Under the pieces are notes generated by a model. It did no database searches. It had not been told where the DNA came from and saw only the letters and a list, made by a program, of their open reading frames with translations. DNA of 64,000 bases from SXOA01 sp046593355 (lineage in GTDB: Bacteria; Planctomycetota; Planctomycetia; Pirellulales; Pirellulaceae), in contig JBKJNY010000062.1 in the NCBI GenBank assembly GCA_046593355.1, positions 44,378 through 108,377 on the forward strand. The letters are read 5' to 3'. The position numbers and the translations under genes were made by a program. This document shows, piece by piece, positions 17,066 to 27,250 of the stretch; within the stretch, counting starts at the first letter, position 1; every line of letters starts with the position of its first letter.

Positions 17066-17503
17066 TCACTCGCTGTAGATAGGGGTCAATCCGAATAGAC
17101 CCAGGTAGTGCCGTTCCGCCCCTCGCATTTTCTGCTTGCGGGCCGGTTCCAGGTCGTCGTGCCCCACCAGGTGCAGTGAGCCGTGGATGACGTAGAGCAG
17201 GATTTCGTCTTCCGCGGTCCAATTATAAATCTCCGCTTCTATCAAAGCGTAGTCGCTGCTGGCGATGATTTCGCCGTCCAGCCGGCCCTCCTCTTCGTCG
17301 AGCACGAAGCTGAGGACGTCGGTGGGATAGTCGTGGTTCAGGTACTTGCGGTTGAGGGCGAGCATCTCGGCACCGCCGACTATCGCGATGCTGATTTCGC
17401 CGTTTTCATAACCAGCGTCTTTAAGGACCGCGCGGACCGCTTTTTTCAGCCGGCCTTCATCCAGCGGAAAATCATGCTCGTTGGAGATGTCAATGCGAAG
17501 CAT
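17066..17503 (-). CDS. ybeY: Endoribonuclease YbeY (rRNA maturation factor)
   Basis: 145 aa, normal length. It acts in 16S rRNA 3' processing and ribosome quality control. The conserved NRKYLNHDYPTDVLSF is followed by the metal site IHGSLHLVGHDDLEP. The classical ligand set is H-x3-H-x5-H; here H107 and H111 are present, but the third position (117) is Asp and a His sits at 115. GYDD-type variants exist in the family as I recall. It starts one base after the DUF1501 stop codon (TAG-C-ATG), so it is probably co-transcribed and coupled. Confidence 0.93.
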   Translation of the reverse strand: MLRIDISNEHDFPLDEGRLKKAVRAVLKDAGYENGEISIAIVGGAEMLALNRKYLNHDYPTDVLSFVLDEEEGRLDGEIIASSDYALIEAEIYNWTAEDEILLYVIHGSLHLVGHDDLEPARKQKMRGAERHYLGLFGLTPIYSE

Positions 17504-17504
17504 G

Positions 17505-18941
<1,437 letters not shown>

Positions 18942-18944
18942 TCG

Positions 18945-19616
18945 TTATCGCCACAGGAGCTGATAGTCGTAACGGCCATACTCGTCCGGCATTCGCTGCA
19001 AGAAAAACGACCGCTGAAAGCTCGGAGAAAATCGATAGCCATCAGCGTCCGCTGGCACTGGCACATACGCCTTTTCGCCCCGCACCAACAACCGAAAGTC
19101 AACACCGTCGTCCTGCGGCGCAATCAACCAGTACTCAGAAATTCCCCCTTCGTAGTACGCGAGTGGAAGCAGTACCGTGTCCTTGCGAACGGAGTGTTTG
19201 CTGACGACTTCTAGAACTAGGTCGGGAGTTCCTTCCATTTCCAGCACACGGCCACTATCATCGTCCGATTCTACATAGCGGACCTTTCCCGCTCGAATGG
19301 TTTCGTGCCTGGCGAACACCAGATCGGGCTCGCTGATGATGACCCCCTCCTCGTTTACTAGTCGAACCCCGTCGGTTAGCACCTTCCCCAGTTTTTCGAC
19401 GCGAATCAGAATCATCAAATCGACGAGAATGGCCGCCTTGATGGGATTGTGGTCCCGGAGCTCGTCCGCGTTCATGTCCACCTCGATTTCGCCGCGAATG
19501 TAGCAGACTCGTCCGTGCTTGGGATAGTCCGGCGAGTTTGCCCAGCGCCGAAAGCCAGCGAAAGAAAAAGCGCTTGCCGGAATGTGAATCGGCGGTGATT
19601 CATGAACGATTGACAT
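18945..19616 (-). CDS. Uma2-family (DUF820) putative endonuclease
   Basis: 223 aa. The PD-(D/E)xK-like core is visible: RVCYIRGEIEVDM (first acidic), IISEPDLVFAR and TPDLVLEVVSKHS, followed by ISEYWLIAPQ. Uma2 proteins are abundant in cyanobacteria and planctomycetes; their biological role is not established. ATG 19616 has GAGGGGTGG upstream. It ends three bases before the DUF1501 start and begins 51 bases after the DUF1553 stop, so it splits a normally adjacent gene pair. Confidence 0.9.
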   Translation of the reverse strand: MSIVHESPPIHIPASAFSFAGFRRWANSPDYPKHGRVCYIRGEIEVDMNADELRDHNPIKAAILVDLMILIRVEKLGKVLTDGVRLVNEEGVIISEPDLVFARHETIRAGKVRYVESDDDSGRVLEMEGTPDLVLEVVSKHSVRKDTVLLPLAYYEGGISEYWLIAPQDDGVDFRLLVRGEKAYVPVPADADGYRFSPSFQRSFFLQRMPDEYGRYDYQLLWR

Positions 19617-19669
19617 ACCACCCCTCAGCAACTCGTTTCGCGGAAATCAGCCACTTCCATTCTACCCTC

Positions 19670-22600
19670 TCACTCCACATACACAAACTCGTTGGCCGCT
19701 AGCACGGCCCGGCACAACACCTGCCAGGCTTGGGAACGGGCAACGACAGGCGAACTACCCGCCATCGCGGACGCGGAAGTATAACGCTCCAAGAACGCGA
19801 GGCTGCGGCTGATTTCGGTGTCGGTGGGCGGGCGGGAATAGGCCCGCTCGTAGAGCAGGCGGATGCGGGCGGCTTCGTCGAGAGTGGTTTGTGCGAGTAA
19901 TTCGGAGAGCGCGCGGCTTTGGGCGGAGGCAATCTGGCTGTTCATCATGAAGAGGGCCTGCGGGGCGACGGTGGTGCTGTCCCGTTTGCCGCTGGCGACA
20001 CTGGGGTCGGCGAAATCGAAAACCTGGAAAACATCGTAGAGCGCGCTGCGAACCACCGGCAGATAGACGCTGCGGCGATTGCCGGTGTAGACGACCGGGT
20101 CCACATTGGCCGTGCTGGTCACGTACTTGCGATTCTCGATGCCGAGCTGCGTGCCCCCCATGCGGCAGTCGAGCGAGTCCGACACTGCCAGCAGCGCATC
20201 GCGGATTTCTTCCGCTTCCAACCGGCGGCGAGGGAAGTGGGAGAGCAAGCGATTTTCCGCGTCGATGGAGTCGTTCAATTCCGGCCTTCCACGCATCTGA
20301 TACGCTCCGCTCAGCATCATTCGCCGATGCATCTTCTTGATGCTCCAACCGTCGTCCACGAACCGCCTGGCCAGATAATTCAGCAGCTCCGGATGCGTCG
20401 GCTTGTCGCCAAGCAGGCCGAAGTTGTCGCTCGAGCGGACCAGCCCTTCGCCAAAATGCCACTGCCAGAGGCGGTTGACCATCACTCGCGAAGTAAGCGG
20501 ATTCTCCGCTCGCGTCATCCACTGGGCGAGGTCCAATCGCCCGCTTCGTTCTCCGGTAAAGGGCGATTGCGATTCTCCCGCCAGGATTCGCGGGAACTGC
20601 CGCGGCGTTTCTTTCCCCAGCGTCAAATGGCTGCCGCGAATGTGGACCCGCAGGTTTTCCGGCTTGGCATCCGATACTGCCATTGCCTCGGGCAGCTTGG
20701 GGAGTGAGGCATCCAGCGTGGCCAGTTCTTCACGTTGCTTTTTGAGCGAATCACGGAGCTCCGCCGTGAAAGAGTTTTCGATTCCCTTCGGCGGAGCAAA
20801 CGGCCCTTCCTTGCCATATAGCATCTGGCGGAGCTTTTCCGGCATTTCATCGGGCAACTTCGTCGCGTCCTTTCCTTCCGGCGAAGCCTTCAATTTCTGC
20901 CAGGCTTCCTCCACGCTCACGAATGCCTTGCCGTAAGCTGCGGCGACTTCGTTCGCGCTCTTCGGCAATGGCTCGCCCAGAAAATTGCCCGTAGCTTCTT
21001 TGCCGGCAATGACCGCATGCCAGGGTGCAAGAACGCTTTCCGGCTCGGACTTCGTCTTTTCGAGATACTTCACCCACTGCTCGACGAGCTCCACATTCAG
21101 CGGCTGATTTTCGTTCTTCACCGCTACGACAGTTGGGCGCGGGTCTCCCGACCCCGCCCTCATCGTCGGCGCGATGAGCAGCTTGTCCAGATGCGGAAAC
21201 GCATCAGCCCTTTCAACTCGAATGGTACTCGGCCCGGCCTTGAGCTCCACAAATCCTTCAATAAACCACGTCTGCGTATCGGGGTTCCAACTCCCGGTCA
21301 CCTGGCCCGCCGCTCCGTCGATGGCCAACATCCCGTTGACCAGAACCTTGCACGGCCGCGAGCCGGCGGCGGCATAACGCAGTTCCAGTTGATAGGTTCC
21401 CGCTGTCTCGACCGTCACATCGTATTCGGCGAAGTTCGGCAACTGACCCTGATTGACCAACACGCCGATGCCTTCGCCATAGCCGGTTGTGTGCTTCGCC
21501 ACATTCCCGCGTGCGAAGTTCTCCATCTCAATCAGTTGCCAACCGGCGATTTTCTTGCGCTCCTCCTCCGGCAATCCTCCCAGCGGCTTGGCCTTCGCCA
21601 AGACCTCGCTCAGTTGCGACTTCCGCCACGCGGCCAGCAGATACTCTCCCGCCCGCTTTCGTTCGGCGTTCAGAATCTCTTCCGTCGCTCCATTTACAAT
21701 ACTGGCGATTTCCGTCCGAACTACGTCCATCTTCTTGCGATGCTCGTCGCGCCCGGCAATCGCGGCGCTATCCGCCAGCGGCCGCTCCTGCCAGACGGCG
21801 ACGACGGAATGGTTTTCCATCGTCTTGGTGCTTTTGAAGATTCCCGCCAGCGAGTAATAGTCGCGCGTCGGCAGCGGGTCGAACTTGTGGTCATGGCAGC
21901 GGGCACAGCCGAGCGTCATGCCCAGAAACACCTTGCCGAGCGTATCCACCTGCTCGTCGATGATGTCCAGCTGCATCTTCACCGGGTCATCCTCGGCCAG
22001 CATCTTGGCCCCAATGCAGAGAAACCCCGTTGCCGCCGTCCCTTCAATCCGCTCCTCCTCGGTCCCCGGCAGCAAATCGCCGGCAAGTTGCTCCTGCACC
22101 AGGCGGTCGTACGGTTTGTCCTTGTTGAAGGCGGCGATTACCCAGTCGCGATAGCGGAAGGCATTGGCGTAAGCCAGATTCTCATCCAGCCCGTTGCTGT
22201 CCGCGTAGCGGGCCAGATCGAGCCAGTGCCGGCCATACTTTTCGCCATAGCGAGGCGAGGCCAGGAGGCGGTCGACAACACGGGCGAAGGCGTCCGGCGA
22301 TTCATCCGCCAGAAACGCCCGCAGTTCTTCCGGCGTGGGAGGAAGCCCGGTCAAGTCAAACATTGTCCGACGAAGCAGACCCCGCTTATCCGCCGGCACC
22401 GCGGGCTTCAGGTTTGCTTGCTCCAATCGCGCCACCAGGAATCGGTCGACAGGCGACTGGCACCAGGAACTATCGCGAACCTCGGGAACGATATGGTCGC
22501 GAACCGGTTGAAATGCCCAGTGACTTTTTTGCGCCTCTGAAAAAACCATTTCTTTGCTATTTGCGCCAACTACCGCTGGGGGTTTCGCGTTTTCCCCCGG

Positions 22601-22966
22601 CCACGCCGCTCCGTCTTTAATCCACTTCGTCAAATCGACAATCTCTCCCGCCGAGAGCTTCTTCTTGGGAGGCATCTGCAAGGTTTCGCCATGTCCGATG
22701 GCTCGTACCAGCAAGCTCTCCGCCGGTTTGCCCGGCACGATTGCCGGCCCGCGCGTTCCGCCCGCCAAAAGCTCGGCCAGCGAATCAACCCGCAGCTCAC
22801 TCTCCTCGTTCTGGTCGCTGTGGCATTCAAAACACTTCGCCACGAGCAGCGGCCGGACCTTCTTTTCAAAGAACTCGGCTTGCTCGGCAGACGGTGACTC
22901 CGCCTGCGCGGCAACCGCACATGCGAGCAGCAAGAGTAGCGAGAGTGGAGCGGTCCAAACCTTCAT
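19670..22966 (-). CDS. Cytochrome-c/DUF1549/DUF1553 protein with CBM-like insertion
   Basis: 1098 aa with a signal peptide. Domains in order: PSCyt1 heme region with CFECH at residues 45-49 and a distal Met in QMPPKKK; DUF1549 (PSCyt2) around 170-420; an inserted beta-rich domain about 480-610 (LIEMENFARGN, TAGTYQLELRYAAAGSRP, GFVELKAGPSTIRVE), which looks like a CBM6/malectin-type carbohydrate-binding module; then DUF1553 (PSD1) to the end. The second copy in this window (861 aa) lacks the inserted module. Probable role: periplasmic redox step acting on a polysaccharide or sugar-derived substrate (inference). Confidence 0.92.
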   Translation of the reverse strand: MKVWTAPLSLLLLLACAVAAQAESPSAEQAEFFEKKVRPLLVAKCFECHSDQNEESELRVDSLAELLAGGTRGPAIVPGKPAESLLVRAIGHGETLQMPPKKKLSAGEIVDLTKWIKDGAAWPGENAKPPAVVGANSKEMVFSEAQKSHWAFQPVRDHIVPEVRDSSWCQSPVDRFLVARLEQANLKPAVPADKRGLLRRTMFDLTGLPPTPEELRAFLADESPDAFARVVDRLLASPRYGEKYGRHWLDLARYADSNGLDENLAYANAFRYRDWVIAAFNKDKPYDRLVQEQLAGDLLPGTEEERIEGTAATGFLCIGAKMLAEDDPVKMQLDIIDEQVDTLGKVFLGMTLGCARCHDHKFDPLPTRDYYSLAGIFKSTKTMENHSVVAVWQERPLADSAAIAGRDEHRKKMDVVRTEIASIVNGATEEILNAERKRAGEYLLAAWRKSQLSEVLAKAKPLGGLPEEERKKIAGWQLIEMENFARGNVAKHTTGYGEGIGVLVNQGQLPNFAEYDVTVETAGTYQLELRYAAAGSRPCKVLVNGMLAIDGAAGQVTGSWNPDTQTWFIEGFVELKAGPSTIRVERADAFPHLDKLLIAPTMRAGSGDPRPTVVAVKNENQPLNVELVEQWVKYLEKTKSEPESVLAPWHAVIAGKEATGNFLGEPLPKSANEVAAAYGKAFVSVEEAWQKLKASPEGKDATKLPDEMPEKLRQMLYGKEGPFAPPKGIENSFTAELRDSLKKQREELATLDASLPKLPEAMAVSDAKPENLRVHIRGSHLTLGKETPRQFPRILAGESQSPFTGERSGRLDLAQWMTRAENPLTSRVMVNRLWQWHFGEGLVRSSDNFGLLGDKPTHPELLNYLARRFVDDGWSIKKMHRRMMLSGAYQMRGRPELNDSIDAENRLLSHFPRRRLEAEEIRDALLAVSDSLDCRMGGTQLGIENRKYVTSTANVDPVVYTGNRRSVYLPVVRSALYDVFQVFDFADPSVASGKRDSTTVAPQALFMMNSQIASAQSRALSELLAQTTLDEAARIRLLYERAYSRPPTDTEISRSLAFLERYTSASAMAGSSPVVARSQAWQVLCRAVLAANEFVYVE

Positions 22967-23083
22967 CAGGGGCTCGCAAGGCAGGAATAACGGCGGGCCA
23001 AGGGGACATTGACTTTACCATGCTGCCGCAGCGTGAGACAGTTGGAAATTGAGCCGCCCGCGGAGATGCGGTAGGATTGTTGC

Positions 23084-23359
23084 ATGGCCAACACACCGCT
23101 CGACCCCAAGATGATTCCCCCGGCTTCCTTCTCGTTCCTGGTGACGACGCTCGGCGCTCAGGGAGCTATCGCCCTCGGCATGGCCCCCAATCCCATGACG
23201 AACAAGACCGACGTTCAGCCGGAGCTGGGTAAGCACGCGATTGATACGCTGGGGATTTTGGAGGAGAAGACGAAGGGGAATTTGAGCGGCGATGAGACGC
23301 AACTGTTGGAGGCGGTGCTGCACCAATTGCGGATGGCGTTTTTGCAGGTGAAGAAGTAA
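23084..23359 (+). CDS. DUF1844 protein
   Basis: 91 aa, matching the small DUF1844 family by FSFLVTTLGAQGAIALGMAP and HAIDTLGILEEKTKGNLSG, ending LHQLRMAFLQVKK. The family is common in bacteria and its function is unknown. It is divergent from the 1098-aa cytochrome gene and convergent with epmA; the intervening gap is filled by a double palindrome. Confidence 0.88.
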   Translation: MANTPLDPKMIPPASFSFLVTTLGAQGAIALGMAPNPMTNKTDVQPELGKHAIDTLGILEEKTKGNLSGDETQLLEAVLHQLRMAFLQVKK

Positions 23360-23361
23360 CT

Positions 23362-23427
23362 GTTTGTAGTAACCCGCTTAAGCGGGTTAGAAGGCTCGCT
23401 AACCCGCTAAAGCGGGTTACTACGAAC
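23362..23427. repeat. Double palindrome GTAGTAACCCGCTTAAGCGGGTT
   Basis: Two arms, GTTTGTAGTAACCCGCTT-AAGCGGGTTAG and its reverse complement with one or two changes, flank AAGGCT. Each arm is itself a palindrome (AACCCGCTTAAGCGGGTT). It fills the gap between the convergent DUF1844 and epmA genes. Other members: 39574-39603 and 43186-43275. Confidence 0.9.
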
Positions 23428-23428
23428 A

Positions 23429-24379
23429 TTAAGCTCGCTCGATTGGGAACGCCATCACCTCTTGAATCGACTTTGCGCCCGTGGCCGCCATCACCAGGCG
23501 GTCGAAGCCGAGGGCACAGCCGGAGCAAGGAGGAAGGCCACAATCCATCGCGGCGAGCAGGCGGCTGTCGGCGGGAAGCGGGGGTTTACCGTCGTCTTGG
23601 CGAAGTTGGTTGTTCGTGCGGTTGCGCTTACGCAGGACTGCCGGATCGAGCAGCTCGTGGTAGCCGTTGGCGAGCTCGATGCCGCGGACGTAGAGCTCGA
23701 AACGTTCGGCGACGGGTGGATTGCCGTCGCGGACGCGGGCCAGGGCGGATTGGCTGGCGGGATAGTCGTAGAGGATGGTGGGACGGCCCTGGCCGAGGTG
23801 GGGCTCGACTTGCTGGGTGAGTAGGAGGTCGAGATGGAGGTCGTGGTCGGCAGCAGCGACGTTCACAAACGGGTCAACGCCCGCGTAGCGCACGAACGCC
23901 TCGCGGTACGTCAATCGTTCCGGCGCTCCCATACCGAGCATCTCCTCCGCCAAGTCCGCCAGCAGTTGCATGCCGGCTGCGTAGTCGTCACCCACGCGAT
24001 ACCACTCGACCATTGTGAATTCGGGATTGTGCAGCGGGCCGATTTCGCCGCCGCGGAAGGCGCGGGTGATTTGGTAGATGGCGCGGAGCCTCTCCTTTTC
24101 TGCCACCAGCAGCCGTTTCATGGCAAATTCTGGAGACGTTTGCAGCCAGAGCTTTGGGCCGATTGCCGGCTCGCGAGGGTCATTGAAGAGCGTTACCGAG
24201 AGCGGGTCCAAGTGCCGGTCCACCACAACATCATGACTGAGGAGCGGCGTCTCAACTTCCACGAAGCCGCGGCGGTCAAAGAAGGCTCGCATTCGCTTCA
24301 GCAGTGCCGCACGCGCGGTGAGCATGTCGAGCGAAGCGAAGGGGAGGAAGTCGGGCGGCACGGCATTGGAAAGGGGCAT
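23429..24379 (-). CDS. epmA: EF-P--(R)-beta-lysine ligase
   Basis: 316 aa, class II lysyl-tRNA synthetase-like without an anticodon-binding domain, as in EpmA/GenX/PoxA. It attaches beta-lysine to a lysine of elongation factor P. Seen: RGFVEVETPLLS (motif 1 region), LWLQTSPEFAMKRLL, YQITRAFRGGEIGPLHNPEF (motif 2), EFTMVEWYRVGDDY, and the final GCALGFDRLVMAATGAKSIQ (motif 3). The ATG overlaps the TAA of the upstream DUF1553 gene by one base. Neither efp nor epmB is in the window. Confidence 0.95.
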   Translation of the reverse strand: MPLSNAVPPDFLPFASLDMLTARAALLKRMRAFFDRRGFVEVETPLLSHDVVVDRHLDPLSVTLFNDPREPAIGPKLWLQTSPEFAMKRLLVAEKERLRAIYQITRAFRGGEIGPLHNPEFTMVEWYRVGDDYAAGMQLLADLAEEMLGMGAPERLTYREAFVRYAGVDPFVNVAAADHDLHLDLLLTQQVEPHLGQGRPTILYDYPASQSALARVRDGNPPVAERFELYVRGIELANGYHELLDPAVLRKRNRTNNQLRQDDGKPPLPADSRLLAAMDCGLPPCSGCALGFDRLVMAATGAKSIQEVMAFPIERA

Positions 24380-26964
24380 TATTCCTTCACCAGCGCTTCG
24401 TCCAGGTTGAGGATTGCGTTGCAGAGGGCGGTCCAGGCGGCGTGGTCGACGGCCGCGAGGCTCATGTTCCGCGGGTGCTCGCCCACTTTCAGGAGTTTGT
24501 CGGCAGCGGCGGAGTCCGCCTGATAGTCGCTCTGGAACTGGCCAAGGGCCTTGAGGAGCACATCTCGCTCGTTGTCAGTTGGCGTACGGTTGAGAACCAG
24601 GCGGTAGATATGGTCCAGGCGTTCGTTTTGCTTCTCGGAATGCAGCATGGCCCGCTCGGCGAGGGCGCGGGATGCTTCAACGTAGGTGGTGTCGTTGAGG
24701 GTGGCGAGGGAGTGCAGCGGCGTGTTCGTGCGGAATTGCTTGACGGTGCAGAACTGGCGGGAGGCACTGTCAAAGAACATGGTGGGACCGACGATCCGCC
24801 GCCAGAAAACGTACACGCTGCGGCGATACAGGGCCGAGCCGCCGTCTTGCTTGTACTGCTTGGTTCCGAAGGTCGCTTCTTCCCACACGCCGGCCGGCTG
24901 ATAGGATTTGACCGGCGGCCCGCCGACCTGGCGGACCAGCAGCCCGCTCACGGCCAGGGCTCGGTCCCGAATCATCCACGCCGGCAGGCGGTAGCGCGGC
25001 CCGCGAGCAAGCAAGCGATTCTCGGGATCCTGCTCGGTGAGAGCGGCGCTTCCTTGAGAGGATTGGCGATAGGCAGCGGAGGTGACGAGGCGGCGGATGA
25101 GACGTTTCGTGTCCCAGCCGCCTTGGTGGGGTAGGCTTCCAGCCTGCCCAGAATTTCCTTCGCTCTCACGCCCACGCAAAGTCGTGGGCGTGCCACCCAT
25201 AAAGTCCGCGGCCAGCCAGTCGAGCAATTCGGGATGCTTTGGCCGTTCCCCTTGCACGCCAAAATCCTCGGGCGTTTTTACGATGCCAATGCCGAAGAAC
25301 TGCTGCCAGAACCGGTTCGCCACGACTCGCGGGGTGAGCGGCTGGTCTTTGGATACCAGCCACTCGGCCAAGGCTAGCCTGTTGCGAGGCGCTTCCACGG
25401 GTAGAGGGGGCAGGCTGACTGGCGTGGCGGCGGTGACTTCTTCCTGCGGCTTGTCGTAGAGTCCTTTGTCGAGCATGAAGGTTTTGCGCGGCGTTGGCAT
25501 GTCCTCCATGACCATCACACGTGGAATGCTCTTTCTCACATTGTCCCGCTCTTCAATCGCCGTCCGCAATGTCCGCAGTTTCAAGGCGTAGTCGGCGTTT
25601 TCCTTCTCCCACTGCTTTTCAAGCTGTAAGAGTTGGTCCTTGTTACGCTGAGCAATCGCCACCCGCAGAACGGCTTTGATTCCGTCCAGCAGCGTCGCCG
25701 CAGCGGGGGAGTCCGCCGCGTTCTGATTGGCTTCACGCGGGAAGAGAGCCGTTTCAAAATCCACGAGGTCTTTAGTCAAAGACCCAATCGTTTCATCCGA
25801 ACGCGCAAGCCGCTCCGTCATCTCCGCCGTCGGAGCATCCATCGCGGGGGGCGATTGCGGATTCCCGCCGCCGCCGTCGACGGGGGTCTGGTTGAAGAAG
25901 GCGAACAGGCTGTAGTAGTCCCGTTTCTTCAGGGCGTCGAATTTGTGGTCGTGGCAGCGGCAGCAGTTGAAGGTCAGGCCGAGCCAGATGGTTCCGGTGG
26001 TTTCTCCCATGTCCATCACGTAGTCGATGCGGTTCTCCTCCGCGATGCGGCCCCCCTCGCCGTTGATCATGTGGTTGCGGCAGAAGCCGGTGGCCAGCTT
26101 TTGCTCCGGCCCGCCGCCGGGAACCTGGTCCCCCGCTAGTTGCCAAAGCGTGAACTGGTCGTACGGCAGGCCGCGGTTGAACGCGGAAACCACCCAGTCC
26201 CGCCAGGGCCACATCGTCCGCTCGCCGTCCCCCTGATAGCCGTTGCTGTCCGCATAGCGGGCCGCTTCCAGCCACTCCCAGCTCATCCGCTCACCGAAAT
26301 CGGAAGACGCCAGCAGCCGGTCGATGAGCCGTTCGTAGGCGTCGGGTGATTGGTCCTGGGTGAATGCGTCCACATCCTCCGGCAATGGCGGCAGTCCGGT
26401 CAGATCGAGCGACGCCCGGCGGATGAGCGTGTGCCGCGGAGCTTCCGGCGACGGCGCGATGTTTTCTCTCTCCAAGCGAGAAAACAGAAAGCTATCGATA
26501 GGGCCATTCGTTCGGGCGGCGAACTTCGCCGGAATCTGCACCGGCGGCGCGGTCAATTTCTGAAACGCCCAGTGCCCACCCCACTCCGCCCCGCCATCAA
26601 TCCACTTCTTCAGCAGCTCTTTCTGCTCAGCCGTCAGTTTCCGCTGCGAAGTCGGCGGCGGCATGACCTCATCGGCATCGGCTGAAAAAATCCGTCGCAC
26701 CAGCTCGCTCTCGCCGCTCTTCCCCGGCACGACCGCGCCCTTTCCCTCCTTCAACTGCTTCGCGCTCGCTTCCACATCCAGCCGCAGGTCCGCCTCCCGT
26801 TTCTTCTCATCGGGGCCATGACACTGAAAGCAGTTGTCGGAGAGGATCGGCAGGATATCGCGATTGAACTGCACCGCGGCCGTGTCCGCGGCGCTGGCGG
26901 AAATTGGAGCGCAACAAGGCACCAGGCAGACAGGAAGTAAGATTCGCAAGGTCAATCTAAACAT
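24379..26964 (-). CDS. Cytochrome-c/DUF1549/DUF1553 protein with repeat-derived insertion
   Basis: 861 aa with a signal peptide. CFQCH at residues 45-49 and EVMPPPTSQRK give the PSCyt1 heme region; DUF1549 follows (LDLTGLPPLPEDVDAF; WEWLEAARYADSNGYQ; RCHDHKFDALKKRDYYSLF), then DUF1553 (NRFWQQFFGIGIVKTPEDFG). Between LDWLAADFM and WDTKRLIRRLVTSAAYRQ there is an extra segment (about residues 588-613) encoded by two dispersed repeats at 25125-25199. Family members run directly through this point, so the insertion is probably recent and stays in frame. The stop overlaps the epmA start. Confidence 0.93.
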   Translation of the reverse strand: MFRLTLRILLPVCLVPCCAPISASAADTAAVQFNRDILPILSDNCFQCHGPDEKKREADLRLDVEASAKQLKEGKGAVVPGKSGESELVRRIFSADADEVMPPPTSQRKLTAEQKELLKKWIDGGAEWGGHWAFQKLTAPPVQIPAKFAARTNGPIDSFLFSRLERENIAPSPEAPRHTLIRRASLDLTGLPPLPEDVDAFTQDQSPDAYERLIDRLLASSDFGERMSWEWLEAARYADSNGYQGDGERTMWPWRDWVVSAFNRGLPYDQFTLWQLAGDQVPGGGPEQKLATGFCRNHMINGEGGRIAEENRIDYVMDMGETTGTIWLGLTFNCCRCHDHKFDALKKRDYYSLFAFFNQTPVDGGGGNPQSPPAMDAPTAEMTERLARSDETIGSLTKDLVDFETALFPREANQNAADSPAAATLLDGIKAVLRVAIAQRNKDQLLQLEKQWEKENADYALKLRTLRTAIEERDNVRKSIPRVMVMEDMPTPRKTFMLDKGLYDKPQEEVTAATPVSLPPLPVEAPRNRLALAEWLVSKDQPLTPRVVANRFWQQFFGIGIVKTPEDFGVQGERPKHPELLDWLAADFMGGTPTTLRGRESEGNSGQAGSLPHQGGWDTKRLIRRLVTSAAYRQSSQGSAALTEQDPENRLLARGPRYRLPAWMIRDRALAVSGLLVRQVGGPPVKSYQPAGVWEEATFGTKQYKQDGGSALYRRSVYVFWRRIVGPTMFFDSASRQFCTVKQFRTNTPLHSLATLNDTTYVEASRALAERAMLHSEKQNERLDHIYRLVLNRTPTDNERDVLLKALGQFQSDYQADSAAADKLLKVGEHPRNMSLAAVDHAAWTALCNAILNLDEALVKE
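25125..25199. repeat. Two dispersed repeats inserted in frame in a DUF1553 gene
   Basis: GTAGGCTTCCAGCCTGCCC (25131-25150, as at 10111) is joined by a 15-base linker to the hairpin CACGCCCACG-CAAAGT-CGTGGGCGTG (25167-25192, as at 55018). The pair adds about 26 codons and no stop to the minus-strand gene. Confidence 0.88.
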
Positions 26965-27037
26965 GCCGGACAGTCAGTGGGGAGAGGGGCAAGGGGAAGC
27001 ACCTCATTTTAATCGAATCAATCGGCGGGCGCGCTGT

Positions 27038-27250
27038 TCAGGTGCCGTCATCTGACTTTAAGACTTTCCGAGCCTTGGCCTTCAGAATCCCGAGGATGTC
27101 GATGACCTCAACATACTGCATGTATTCGTCGTGTTCGGCGGAAGTGAGAACGCCTGCATTGCTGCGGACAGCTAGTTCGGAAAGACGCGCCTGCGATGCG
27201 ACGTCGAACTTGTAATCCACAATACGTCGAGCGATTTCGTGCGGAATCAT
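27038..27250 (-). CDS. Small conserved protein, unknown function
   Basis: 70 aa, acidic and helical: RLSELAVRSNAGVLTSAEHD then EYMQYVEVIDILGILKAKAR. Short proteins of this pattern (about 65-80 aa with L-x-x-R-x-N-x-G-x-L-x-x-E-x-x-E-Y) are, as I recall, widespread in planctomycetes and cyanobacteria and sometimes lie beside endonuclease-like genes. Function unknown. Coding is supported by frame and family pattern only. Confidence 0.7.
   Translation of the reverse strand: MIPHEIARRIVDYKFDVASQARLSELAVRSNAGVLTSAEHDEYMQYVEVIDILGILKAKARKVLKSDDGT

Noticed and set aside
21017..22540. 507-aa open frame opposite a cytochrome/DUF1553 gene
   Set aside because: Shadow of the real minus-strand gene, which has clear heme and DUF domains.
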